Assembly (NCBI RefSeq): GCF_011947225.1
Contig: NZ_JAATVW010000010.1
Span: forward strand, 1 to 64,000
Origin: Planosporangium flavigriseum
GTDB lineage: Bacteria; Actinomycetota; Actinomycetes; Mycobacteriales; Micromonosporaceae
DNA: 64,000 bases
Reading direction: 5' to 3'
A model generated the notes under the pieces. That model did not search any database. It saw only the letters and a program-made list of their open reading frames with translations, and had not been told where the DNA came from. The position numbers were made by a program, and so were the translations under genes. Below, in pieces: positions 42,459 to 50,700 of the stretch. Each line of letters begins with the position of its first letter. Position 1 is the stretch's first letter.

Positions 42459-45400
42459 CTACCCGGCGAGCTGGGCGCCGAAGTGCTGCTTGGGCAGGTT
42501 CTTGACGATCTCCGCCAGCGTGGCCGGCGCGACCGCGGGGCTGAACAGGAAACCCTGCGCCGCCGTGCAGCCGAGTTCGCGCAGGACGGCGAGCTGCTCG
42601 GGCCTCTCCACGCCTTCGGCGACCGTCGTCAGGCCCATCGCCCCGGCTAGCCGAACCACGGACGACGTGATCGCCAGCGCGTCCGCGTCCTCGGTGATGT
42701 TCTCGATGAAGCTGCGGTCGATCTTGACGGTGCTGACCGGTAGCCGCTTGAGGTAGCCGAGCGAGCTGTAGCCGGTGCCGAAGTCGTCGATCGCCGAGTG
42801 CACACCGTGCTCCCGCAACCGCTCGAGCACCGCCCGCGCGTGGTCGAGGTTGTCCATCATCGTGCTCTCGGTCACCTCCAGCACCAGCTCGTCGGCCGAC
42901 ATCCGGCCGGCCTGCAGCGCGGACAGCACCGCGTCCTCCAGACCGGGATCGCTGAGATGAGCGGCGGAGATGTTCACCGCGACGTGCAGGCCACGGGGCA
43001 TGGCGGTGCGCAGCACGGCGACGTCGCGGCTGACCCGGTCGAGCGCCCACCGGCCGAGCGCCGCCGCCAGCCCGGTGGCCTCGGCCACCGCGACGAACTT
43101 GGCCGGGGACACCGGCCCACGAGTGGGGTGGTGCCAGCGCGCGAGCGCCTCCACGCCGAGCAGGTCCCCCGTCCGTAGATTCATCAGCGGCTGGTAGTGC
43201 AGGACCAGTTCGTCACGGGCGAGGGCGTCGCGCAAATCATTGGTGAGCGCCAGGCGGTCGGCCGACTCCTCGGCGAGCGCGGCGTTGAAGACCTGTACCC
43301 GGTTGCGGCCGCGGGCCTTGGCGTCGTACATGGCCGCCTCGGCGAAGCGCACGAGATCGGGTGCCGAGTGCGGTGGGGAGACCGCGATCCCGATGGAGGC
43401 CCGGACGTGTACCCGTTGACCGTCCAGATCGAACGGCTCCGCCAACGCCGCCGCCATCTGCCCGGCAAGCTCCTGAGCGCGCGCCTCGTCGGTGTCCTCG
43501 CAGACGATGACGAACCCGTCGCCGCCGAACCGGGCGACGGTGTCCTCCGGCCGTACGGCCGCGACCAGCCGCTTCCCGACGCAGACGAGCAGTCGGTCGC
43601 CGGCTTCGTGGCCCCAGGTGTCGTTGATGAGCTTGAACTGGTCGAGGTCGACCATGATGACGGTGACCGGACTGCTGACCCGGGCGCCGCGGGAGATCGC
43701 GCGTTCGAGCCGGTCGTTCAGCAGCGCGCGGTTGGCCAGGCCGGTCAGTTCGTCGCGCAGCGCTCGTTGCTGCAGTTCGCGCTCGGCCCGGCGGACGCTG
43801 GTCACGTCGGCGATCATCGCGAGCGATCCGGACTGGCCGGTGTCGTCGCGCAGCGGGCTGGCGCTGAACCGCAGCACCCGTTCCCCGCCGTCCGGGTGCG
43901 GGTACGACAGTTCGTACTCCTCGGCGCCTCGCTCGGCGCGGCGACGGATCCGGTCGGCGATCCAGCTTTCGTTGGCGGCGCCCATGAGGTCCGGTACGGG
44001 CCGGCGGTAGACCTCCTCCAGCGGGATGCCGAGGATGTCGGCGAGCTTCTGGTTCGCGTACAGGGTGCGCCCGGCCGAGTCCGTCGTCCAGATGCCCTCC
44101 TGCGCCGTCTCCGCGATCGCCCGGTACCGCGCCTCCGACACCCGGAGCGCCTGCTCGGCCTCGACCCGGGAGGTGACGTCGCGGAGGTTGGAGATGACTC
44201 CCGCGATGTCCGGGTCGTCCAGGCAGTTCGTGAGGACGTCCTCCATCCACCGCCAGCCCCCGCGCGCGTCGAGCACCCGGAACTGGGTGGTGACGGACCG
44301 GCCGGCCGTGGTCGCGACCTCGTCGAACACCCGCTGAAACGCGGGCTGGTCCTCCGGGTGGATGAAGTCCCAGGCGAGGCGGCCGGTCATCGCCTCGGGG
44401 GTGTAGCCGAGCAGGGAGATGGCGGCGGGGGAGACGTAGGTCAGGTTCGCGTCGGCGTCCAGCACGAACGCCGCGTCGCTGGCGCGCAGCACCAGCGCCT
44501 TGAACAGCGCCTCCGTACGGGTGAGCGCCCGCTCGGCGTCGCGTAGGCTGCGCAGGTCGTGCAGGAAGGTCGCGACGCCGTACGGGGTGCCGTCGGCGTC
44601 CTTCAGCACGGCGGCGTGGCTCAGCACCGGGACAGCCGAGCCGTCCCGGGTGGCGAGGACCCGCTCCCAGGTGCCCGAGTCGGCTTCCCCGCGCAGCATC
44701 GACGCGATGTGCGAGTTACCCACCCCGGTGTCGTCCGGGTGGTGGAACCCGTGGAGCGCCACCCCCTCCATTTCGTCGCGTCGCCGGTCCAGCAAGCGGC
44801 ACAGTGCGTCGTTGACGCTGATGAGATGCCCGGACATGGAGATCAGTGCCTGGGGTAGGCGTACCTGCTCGAACCGGGCCCGCTGGAGGCGCTCGCTCGC
44901 TTCAAGCTCCGCCTTCGCGTGGGTCTCCGCGGTGACGTCACGCGCCACGCTGCTCATTCCGACGATCGTCCCGCTCTCGTCGCGTACCGGCGACACGCGG
45001 AGCGCCACGTCGATCAGCGAACCGTCCTTGCGGCGGTTCTCGACGTGAAGAACCCCGAGAGACTCGCCGGCCACCACGGCGGCGATGGCGGCTGTCACCT
45101 GTGGGGCGGCTTCCGCCGGAGCGAGCAGGCGAACATGCTGCCCGATCAGCTCTGAGGGCTCGTACCCGATCATGCGCTTGACCGCGGGGTTGGCGGTACG
45201 GATGACGCCGTGCAGATCCGCCTCGATAATGGCCTCGTCGGAGTGATCCACGATGGCGGCGAGGTGGCGGGCCCGCTCTTCGGCGAGCCGGCGTTCAGTG
45301 ACGTCGTAGGAGACACCGAGCACGGCGACCACCTCGCCGTTGTCGCCGACGAGCGGGGTCAACGCCACGTGAACCGTGAACACACGGCCGTCCTTGCCGC

Positions 45401-45656
45401 GCACCTCCGTGTCGCCGGAGTACGACTCGCTGGTGGACAGCTCCGTCCACCGGCCCACCGCGCGAAAGCGACCGGCAGTGGGAGTGACGAGGTCGGTCAG
45501 CGGGCGGCCGACGGCCTGCGCCGTCTCGTACCCGTACAGCTCCTCAGCCGCGGCGTTCCAGTACAACACCCGGCCGTCGAGGTCGGTGGCGACCACCGCG
45601 TGGCCGACGGCGGCGAGGGCACGCTCGTAGAACGAGGGCGGCAGAGACGTGTTCAC
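42459..45656 (-). CDS. Five-PAS GGDEF-EAL protein, degenerate GGDEF with intact EAL
   Basis: A 1065-residue c-di-GMP signalling protein. Five PAS domains in tandem (about residues 5-125, 130-250, 255-380, 385-510 and 515-635) precede GGDEF and EAL domains. The cyclase motif reads GGDGF (about residue 709), lacking the metal-binding Glu of GG[DE]EF, so cyclase activity is doubtful. EAL (GVEALARW, about 834) and DDFGTGYSSL (about 955) are intact, so a phosphodiesterase is predicted. No membrane helix is seen. GTG 45656 with GGAG 8 bases upstream is chosen. It is divergent from a glycan gene cluster, a typical c-di-GMP target. Confidence 0.92.
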   Translation of the reverse strand: MNTSLPPSFYERALAAVGHAVVATDLDGRVLYWNAAAEELYGYETAQAVGRPLTDLVTPTAGRFRAVGRWTELSTSESYSGDTEVRGKDGRVFTVHVALTPLVGDNGEVVAVLGVSYDVTERRLAEERARHLAAIVDHSDEAIIEADLHGVIRTANPAVKRMIGYEPSELIGQHVRLLAPAEAAPQVTAAIAAVVAGESLGVLHVENRRKDGSLIDVALRVSPVRDESGTIVGMSSVARDVTAETHAKAELEASERLQRARFEQVRLPQALISMSGHLISVNDALCRLLDRRRDEMEGVALHGFHHPDDTGVGNSHIASMLRGEADSGTWERVLATRDGSAVPVLSHAAVLKDADGTPYGVATFLHDLRSLRDAERALTRTEALFKALVLRASDAAFVLDADANLTYVSPAAISLLGYTPEAMTGRLAWDFIHPEDQPAFQRVFDEVATTAGRSVTTQFRVLDARGGWRWMEDVLTNCLDDPDIAGVISNLRDVTSRVEAEQALRVSEARYRAIAETAQEGIWTTDSAGRTLYANQKLADILGIPLEEVYRRPVPDLMGAANESWIADRIRRRAERGAEEYELSYPHPDGGERVLRFSASPLRDDTGQSGSLAMIADVTSVRRAERELQQRALRDELTGLANRALLNDRLERAISRGARVSSPVTVIMVDLDQFKLINDTWGHEAGDRLLVCVGKRLVAAVRPEDTVARFGGDGFVIVCEDTDEARAQELAGQMAAALAEPFDLDGQRVHVRASIGIAVSPPHSAPDLVRFAEAAMYDAKARGRNRVQVFNAALAEESADRLALTNDLRDALARDELVLHYQPLMNLRTGDLLGVEALARWHHPTRGPVSPAKFVAVAEATGLAAALGRWALDRVSRDVAVLRTAMPRGLHVAVNISAAHLSDPGLEDAVLSALQAGRMSADELVLEVTESTMMDNLDHARAVLERLREHGVHSAIDDFGTGYSSLGYLKRLPVSTVKIDRSFIENITEDADALAITSSVVRLAGAMGLTTVAEGVERPEQLAVLRELGCTAAQGFLFSPAVAPATLAEIVKNLPKQHFGAQLAG

Positions 45657-46100
45657 TCGCTGTGCTCCGATCGTGCCCGGCCCGGCCAATGGGCCGCGCG
45701 GTCGTGCTGTTACGCCGATACGCCAGATCGGTCAGCGGATTGAAGACTTGAGGTATTCACACGCTGCGCGCCGGCAGGATTCGGGCATTCCAGGCGCGCT
45801 ATGCGTGGCCGATGCTAAATCAGCGTTGGTTATGGCGCTTGCAGCCGTGCGCGTGGAGCCACGGTGAGCCGGATCACGTGGGCGCCCCGCGCGTGACGCC
45901 CACGAGACAGGAATCGTCGCCGATCCGTAATAAACGCGGGAGTTTGTTCGCCGGCGTTCGGGTACTGCGGCTCGGCCGGCTGCGGGGGCGGGCCGGTGTC
46001 TCGTGCCGGGCAACCTGAAAGGGCTGGCGTTGAATATCTCGTCGCAATCGGATGGTCCGGTCGGTGCGGGTGACAGCGGTCACGGCCGCGGTCGGCAGCC
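45657..46100. other. Divergent promoter region between c-di-GMP gene and glycan cluster
   Basis: No protein-like frame in 444 bases. It holds a GTGGGCG-N12-CGCCCAC inverted repeat (45878-45903) and a CACGTG. I looked for a c-di-GMP riboswitch core and did not find one. Confidence 0.5.
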
Positions 46101-46997
46101 GTGCTGACCGCGGGCGGGCAGGCGGGCGTCCAAGCACGCTCACCGCACACCGGGCCGGTACCCCAGCAGCCGGAGTGCCCGCCGTCAGGCGCGATCGACG
46201 CCGGCAAGCGGAACGTCCTCGGCGTCCTCGTGGACGCTCTCGACTACGACGCGGCGACCGAGAAGGTGGTCGCGGCGGCGCGGCAGGGGCGCCCGTTCGC
46301 CTTGACGGCGTTGGCGGTGCACGGCGTGATGACCGGGGTAGCCGACCGGCCGCACAACTCCCGGCTGAACGCGTTCGACGTGGTGGCGCCGGACGGGCAG
46401 CCGGTGCGGTGGGCGCTGAACCTGTTGCACGGCACGAAGCTGCGGGACTGGGTCAGCGGGCCGGAGCTGGTCGTACGGGTCTTGAGCCGGATGGCCGACG
46501 AGGGGCTCCCGGTGTACCTGTACGGCTCGACCCCGGAGGTCCTCGGGCGCCTTTCGGCATCGCTGAGCCGGAGGTTCCCCGGGCTGCGGATCGCCGGCGC
46601 GGAGCCGTCGAAGTTTCGGCCGGCGCTCCCGGGAGAGGACAGGGCGATCGCCGAGCGGATCGCGCGGTCGCAGGCCAGGCTGGTGCTCGTCGGTCTCGGA
46701 TGCCCCCGCCAGGAGATCTTCGTCCACGCCCTGCGCCCGCTGCTCGACCTGCCGTTGATGGCCGTGGGAGCGGCCTTCGACTACCACGCCGGCCGCATGC
46801 GCAGCGCGCCGCGATGGATGCAGCGGTCCGGCCTCGCCTGGGCGTGGCGGTTGATGCTGGAACCGAGGCGGCTGTGGCGCCGGTACCTGATTCTCAACCC
46901 CGAATACCTGGCTCGGCTCGCGGCGCAGAAGGTCGGGCTGTGGAAGCCCGCCGCGGCCGCGCCCACGGACCGACCCGCGCACGTGTTCACCGTCTGA
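46101..46997 (+). CDS. WecG/TagA/CpsF-family glycosyltransferase
   Basis: A 298-residue GT26 enzyme. NVLGVLVDALDYDAATEKVV, ALTALAVHGVMTG, VVAPDGQPVRWALNLL, LYGSTPEVLGRL, and VLVGLGCPRQEIF followed by AVGAAFDYHAGRMRSAPRWM are family hallmarks. These transfer ManNAcA, ManNAc or related sugars onto polyprenyl-linked intermediates at the membrane face. Start GTG 46101 is uncertain because the first 35 residues are poorly conserved in type. First of three codirectional glycan genes. Confidence 0.88.
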   Translation: MLTAGGQAGVQARSPHTGPVPQQPECPPSGAIDAGKRNVLGVLVDALDYDAATEKVVAAARQGRPFALTALAVHGVMTGVADRPHNSRLNAFDVVAPDGQPVRWALNLLHGTKLRDWVSGPELVVRVLSRMADEGLPVYLYGSTPEVLGRLSASLSRRFPGLRIAGAEPSKFRPALPGEDRAIAERIARSQARLVLVGLGCPRQEIFVHALRPLLDLPLMAVGAAFDYHAGRMRSAPRWMQRSGLAWAWRLMLEPRRLWRRYLILNPEYLARLAAQKVGLWKPAAAAPTDRPAHVFTV

Positions 46998-47049
46998 CGT
47001 ACCCGTGTGGCGAAGGCGTGCCCCGCCGTATCGACCAAGCAGAGGCTCT

Positions 47050-48936
47050 ATGTGCGGAATAACCGGGATAGTTGCTGGCAGCGATGGCCAGTCCGTGGAG
47101 ACCGAGCGGCTCCGGATGATGTGCCGCAGCCTGCGCCACCGTGGACCCGACGACGAAGGCGTCTACGTCCGGGGCCGGGTGGGCCTGGCCATGCGCCGGC
47201 TGGCGGTCATCGACGTGGCGGGCGGCAGGCAGCCGGTGGCGAACGAGGCCGGCACCGTCCACGCGGTCTTCAACGGTGAGATCTACAACCACCAGAGTCT
47301 GCGCCGGGAGCTGGCGCGGCGCGGGCACCGGTTCGCGTCCGGTAGCGACTCGGAGGTCATCGCGCACCTGTACGAAGAGCACGGGGTGGACTTCGCCGAT
47401 CGGCTGGAAGGCATGTTCGCCATCGCCCTCTGGGACGACGCCCGGCGGCGGCTCGTGCTCAGCAGGGACCGGGTCGGCATCAAGCCGCTCTACTACGCCC
47501 CGTACGGGCGCGGCCTGGTGTTCGGCTCGGAGATAAAGGCGATTCTGGCGGCCGGTGTCAAGACCACGCTCGACGTCCAGGCGTTGAGCTCCTACCTCTC
47601 GCTGATGTACATCCCGGGGCCGCGAAGCATCTATGCCGAGATCCGCAAGCTCGAGCCGGGCACGACGCTGGTCTGGCACGACGACACCTACGACATACGG
47701 CGGTACTGGGATCTGGCGGCCGTGGGGCAGCGCGACGACGTTTCCCCGGCGGAGGCCCGCCGGTTGGTGCGCGCGACGCTCCTCGACAGCGTCGAGCAGC
47801 AGTTGCAGGCGGATGTGCCGCTCGGGTTCTTCCTGAGTGCCGGGATGGATTCGAGCAGCGTGGTGGCTGCCGCGCGCAGGATCCACCCGGACGGGGTGCT
47901 GAAGACGTTCACCGTCGGATTCGCCGATCGGACGTACGACGAGAGAAGCCTGGCAGCGCTGGTGGCCCGGCGGCTTCGCACCGACCACGTCGAGTTGGTG
48001 GTCGAGCCGCGGGCCGAGGACGTCACGGACAGGATTCTCCCGAGCTTCGACGAGCCGTTCGCCGACCCGTCGGCGGTGCCGTCCTACTACCTGTGCGAGC
48101 TGGCACGAGCTCACGTCACCGTCGCGGTCAGCGGCGACGGCGGAGATGAACTGTTCGCCGGCTACCTCACGTACCAGGCCGACAAGCTCGCGCGCCACTA
48201 CCGGCACCTGCCGCGGGACCTCGTGGCCCGGTTGCCCCCGGCGATGCTGCGTCGGCTGCCCGCCTCGGATGCGCGGATGAGCTTCGGCTTCAAGGCTCGG
48301 CGCTTCGTGGACAACGCGCTCGAAGATCCCGGCCGCAGTCACTACCTCTGGCGGGTGGTCTTCCGGGAGGCGCACAAGGCCGAACTCCTGGAGCCCGACA
48401 TCGTCGCCGAGCTCACCGACTCCTATGAGACGCACGAGTCGCACTACCGGAACGGGATGTCGTTCGACCCGTTGACGCGCTTCCAATACACCGACTTCAA
48501 CGTCTACCTCGCCGAGGACGTGCTCGCCAAGGTCGACCGGCTGAGCATGGCGCACTCACTCGAGGTACGGGTGCCGCTGCTGGCCACTTCCATGATCGAA
48601 TTCGCCTTCTCGCTTCCGGGCGGGCTGAAGATGCCCGGCTACCGACCGAAGCAGCTCCTGCGGCAGGCGATGGTCGACATCCTGCCGGCGGAGATAACCA
48701 GGATGCGGAAGAAGGGTTTTAACGCGCCGCTGTCCCGGTGGTTGCGGCAGGTGTTCCGCCCGCTGGTGGGCGAGTACCTGAGCAGGGAGACGCTGCGGCG
48801 GCAGGGCTACTTCCGGTTCGACCGGGTCGACGAGATCGTCCGGAGCCATCTGAACGGCACCGCCGAGCACAGTCGGGAAATTTGGACCTTGTTGATGTTC
48901 AGCCTGTGGGCGGAGCAGGAGAAGGTCTACCGCTAG
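47050..48936 (+). CDS. Glutamine-dependent asparagine-synthase-like amidotransferase
   Basis: A 628-residue AsnB-type protein. Nucleophile Cys2 follows the initiator Met (MCGITGIVAG), with the class II glutaminase domain (CRSLRHRGPDDEG, FNGEIYNH) to about 215. The synthetase domain has the PP-loop FFLSAGMDSSSV and VAVSGDGGDELFAGYLTY. The ATG at 47050 is fixed by the need for Cys2. Its place between two polysaccharide genes suggests it amidates a sugar acid or peptide in surface glycan, as WbpS/AsnB paralogues do, rather than serving asparagine supply. Confidence 0.9.
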   Translation: MCGITGIVAGSDGQSVETERLRMMCRSLRHRGPDDEGVYVRGRVGLAMRRLAVIDVAGGRQPVANEAGTVHAVFNGEIYNHQSLRRELARRGHRFASGSDSEVIAHLYEEHGVDFADRLEGMFAIALWDDARRRLVLSRDRVGIKPLYYAPYGRGLVFGSEIKAILAAGVKTTLDVQALSSYLSLMYIPGPRSIYAEIRKLEPGTTLVWHDDTYDIRRYWDLAAVGQRDDVSPAEARRLVRATLLDSVEQQLQADVPLGFFLSAGMDSSSVVAAARRIHPDGVLKTFTVGFADRTYDERSLAALVARRLRTDHVELVVEPRAEDVTDRILPSFDEPFADPSAVPSYYLCELARAHVTVAVSGDGGDELFAGYLTYQADKLARHYRHLPRDLVARLPPAMLRRLPASDARMSFGFKARRFVDNALEDPGRSHYLWRVVFREAHKAELLEPDIVAELTDSYETHESHYRNGMSFDPLTRFQYTDFNVYLAEDVLAKVDRLSMAHSLEVRVPLLATSMIEFAFSLPGGLKMPGYRPKQLLRQAMVDILPAEITRMRKKGFNAPLSRWLRQVFRPLVGEYLSRETLRRQGYFRFDRVDEIVRSHLNGTAEHSREIWTLLMFSLWAEQEKVYR

Positions 48937-49034
48937 CCCCGCGAAGCTCACGCCCTGTCGAACACGACGCGCAAGGTCCGACGTGCACGTCCGCACAGCG
49001 TTCCATTTCTGCGGGGGTTCGGGAGGTACGAGCC

Positions 49035-50177
49035 GTGAACTATCTGTTGCTCCTGGGATCGTTCGCGCTGGCGTTGATGCTGGCGTGGAATCCTGGATCC
49101 TCCAACGGCTGGAAGCCCTCGGCGCGCGCCTGCCGGCGTGCGTTCCTGACGAGCGCGGCGCTGACGTCGTCGGTCTGGTGCTGGTTGTACGTCAACCACT
49201 GGGCGCCGCCGTACGGGGCTCTGCTGGCCGTTGTCGGAGGACTCGCCGGCGCGATGATCGCGGCCGCGCTCGACAACGGGCTCGTCGAGAACAACGCGGC
49301 GCCCTCGGTCGGTGTCCGGGAGAAGGTCCTGGCCCACCACGTGACCGGCGACCTGCACTATCCGCGCCAGCCGCGGTTCAAGCGGGCGTTCGACGTCGTC
49401 GGCGCGCTGGTCGCCCTCGTGGTGACGCTGCCGCTGTGGATCGTCATCGCGGTGCTCGTGTGGTTAGCGGAGCCCGGCCCGATCTTCTTCATCAAGAACT
49501 CCGTCGGCAGGGGCGGCATCACCTTCCGGCAGGTGAAGTTCCGGAGCATGAAGTACGGGGCCGAGCGTTCGACCGGTCCGGTGGCTTCGCCCGCCAACGA
49601 TCCGCGGACGCTCACGGTCGGCAGGTTCCTGCGGCGCTGGCATCTCGACGAGCTACCCGAACTGATCAACGTCCTGCGCGGCACCATGAGCCTGGTCGGC
49701 CCCCGGCCGCTGCGTACCGTTCTCGTGCAGAAGCACCTGGAGGAGGTGCCGGGGTACGCCGAACGGCACACGGTGAAGCCGGGGATCGCCTGTACCGCGC
49801 AGATAGAGAAGTACCACATCGCGCCGGCGGAGCGGTTGGACAAGGACCGCGAGTACATCGCCAGCATGTCGGTCGCCCTTGACCTGAGACTGCTCGGGCG
49901 CGCCGTGCGGACGACCCTGCGCGGCGAGCGGCACCACGGCGAGCCCGCCGACGCCGTGCGTTGGCTGCCGCCGGGCCGGCCCAACCCGTCGAGGAGTCCG
50001 TCGACCGGGTCGCCGAGGTACCGCCGGGGATCCGTCCCGCCGGACCTGAAGGACCGGTCGACCCGACCGGGGACGCGTCCGCGGTCGGGTAGGGGGCGCA
50101 GCCCCGTGCCGTCCAACCCGGCGTCGCCCGCCTCGAACGAGCCCTCCAGCGCGCTCCGGATCAGGTACCGGGAGTAG
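49035..50177 (+). CDS. Polyprenyl-phosphate sugar-1-phosphate transferase (WcaJ/PglC type)
   Basis: A 380-residue membrane enzyme that starts glycan assembly on undecaprenyl phosphate. Three N-terminal hydrophobic helices; then FKRAFDVVGALVALVVTLPL, the membrane re-entrant helix, with catalytic region IFFIKNSVGRGGITFRQVKF, RFLRRWHLDELPELINVL and SLVGPRPL. The catalytic Asp-Glu pair sits in HLDELPELIN. The last 90 or so residues are Pro/Arg/Ser-rich and unusual. GTG 49035 has GGGAGG 8 bases upstream. No polymerase or flippase lies beside it. Confidence 0.9.
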   Translation: MNYLLLLGSFALALMLAWNPGSSNGWKPSARACRRAFLTSAALTSSVWCWLYVNHWAPPYGALLAVVGGLAGAMIAAALDNGLVENNAAPSVGVREKVLAHHVTGDLHYPRQPRFKRAFDVVGALVALVVTLPLWIVIAVLVWLAEPGPIFFIKNSVGRGGITFRQVKFRSMKYGAERSTGPVASPANDPRTLTVGRFLRRWHLDELPELINVLRGTMSLVGPRPLRTVLVQKHLEEVPGYAERHTVKPGIACTAQIEKYHIAPAERLDKDREYIASMSVALDLRLLGRAVRTTLRGERHHGEPADAVRWLPPGRPNPSRSPSTGSPRYRRGSVPPDLKDRSTRPGTRPRSGRGRSPVPSNPASPASNEPSSALRIRYRE

Positions 50178-50194
50178 GCCAATAGGATGGTCGG

Positions 50195-50503
50195 GTGTCC
50201 ATCCATGTGGAAGACGCGCCCGAGCGGGAGCGGTTCGAGGTCCGTGACGGCGACGCCGATCAGGCCCTCGCGGGATTCATGACGTATCAGGTGACCGGCA
50301 ACATCATCGTCTTCACCCACGTGGACGTTTCGCCCGGGTACGAGGGGAGGGGTGTGGATGACGCGCTGGCCCGCGCGGCGATGGACGACGCCGTCGCCCG
50401 GCGCCGCACCGTGGTCCCCATCAGCCCGTTCCTGGCGGAGTGGCTGACCGGCCATCGGGAGTACAACAAGATCGTCGCTCCCGGCACGAGAAAGATCAGA
50501 TAG
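50195..50503 (+). CDS. GNAT-family N-acetyltransferase, YjdJ-like
   Basis: A 102-residue mini-GNAT (COG2388 type). FEVRDGDADQALAGFMTYQV, IVFTHVDVSPGYEGRGVDDA with the acetyl-CoA loop GYEGRGVDDALARAAMDDA, and VVPISPFLAEWLTGHREYN are typical. GTG 50195 is probably leaderless: a TAGGAT hexamer lies about 9 bases upstream. Starts 17 bases after the sugar transferase stop. Small-molecule or protein acetyl acceptor unknown. Confidence 0.85.
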   Translation: MSIHVEDAPERERFEVRDGDADQALAGFMTYQVTGNIIVFTHVDVSPGYEGRGVDDALARAAMDDAVARRRTVVPISPFLAEWLTGHREYNKIVAPGTRKIR

Positions 50504-50700
50504 CGCACACCGGTGGCGGCGCGGGAATCTTGGTCGGTCCTCAGTCGTTGACACTACCGGCGACTTCTGCTCGGGGTCCCGCTTGTTGTCAGACCCGGCG
50601 GCTAGGCTCGCGGAGTCGCCTGCGCAATTGGCTGATCATCCGATACCAGGATCATCAGAAGCAGGCGCGCCCACCCGCCACGATCTGGGAGTACGACTCG

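Noticed and set aside
45657-46100. c-di-GMP riboswitch before the glycan cluster
   Set aside because: Only loose resemblance (GGGCAACC); the conserved GEMM core and paired helices were not found.
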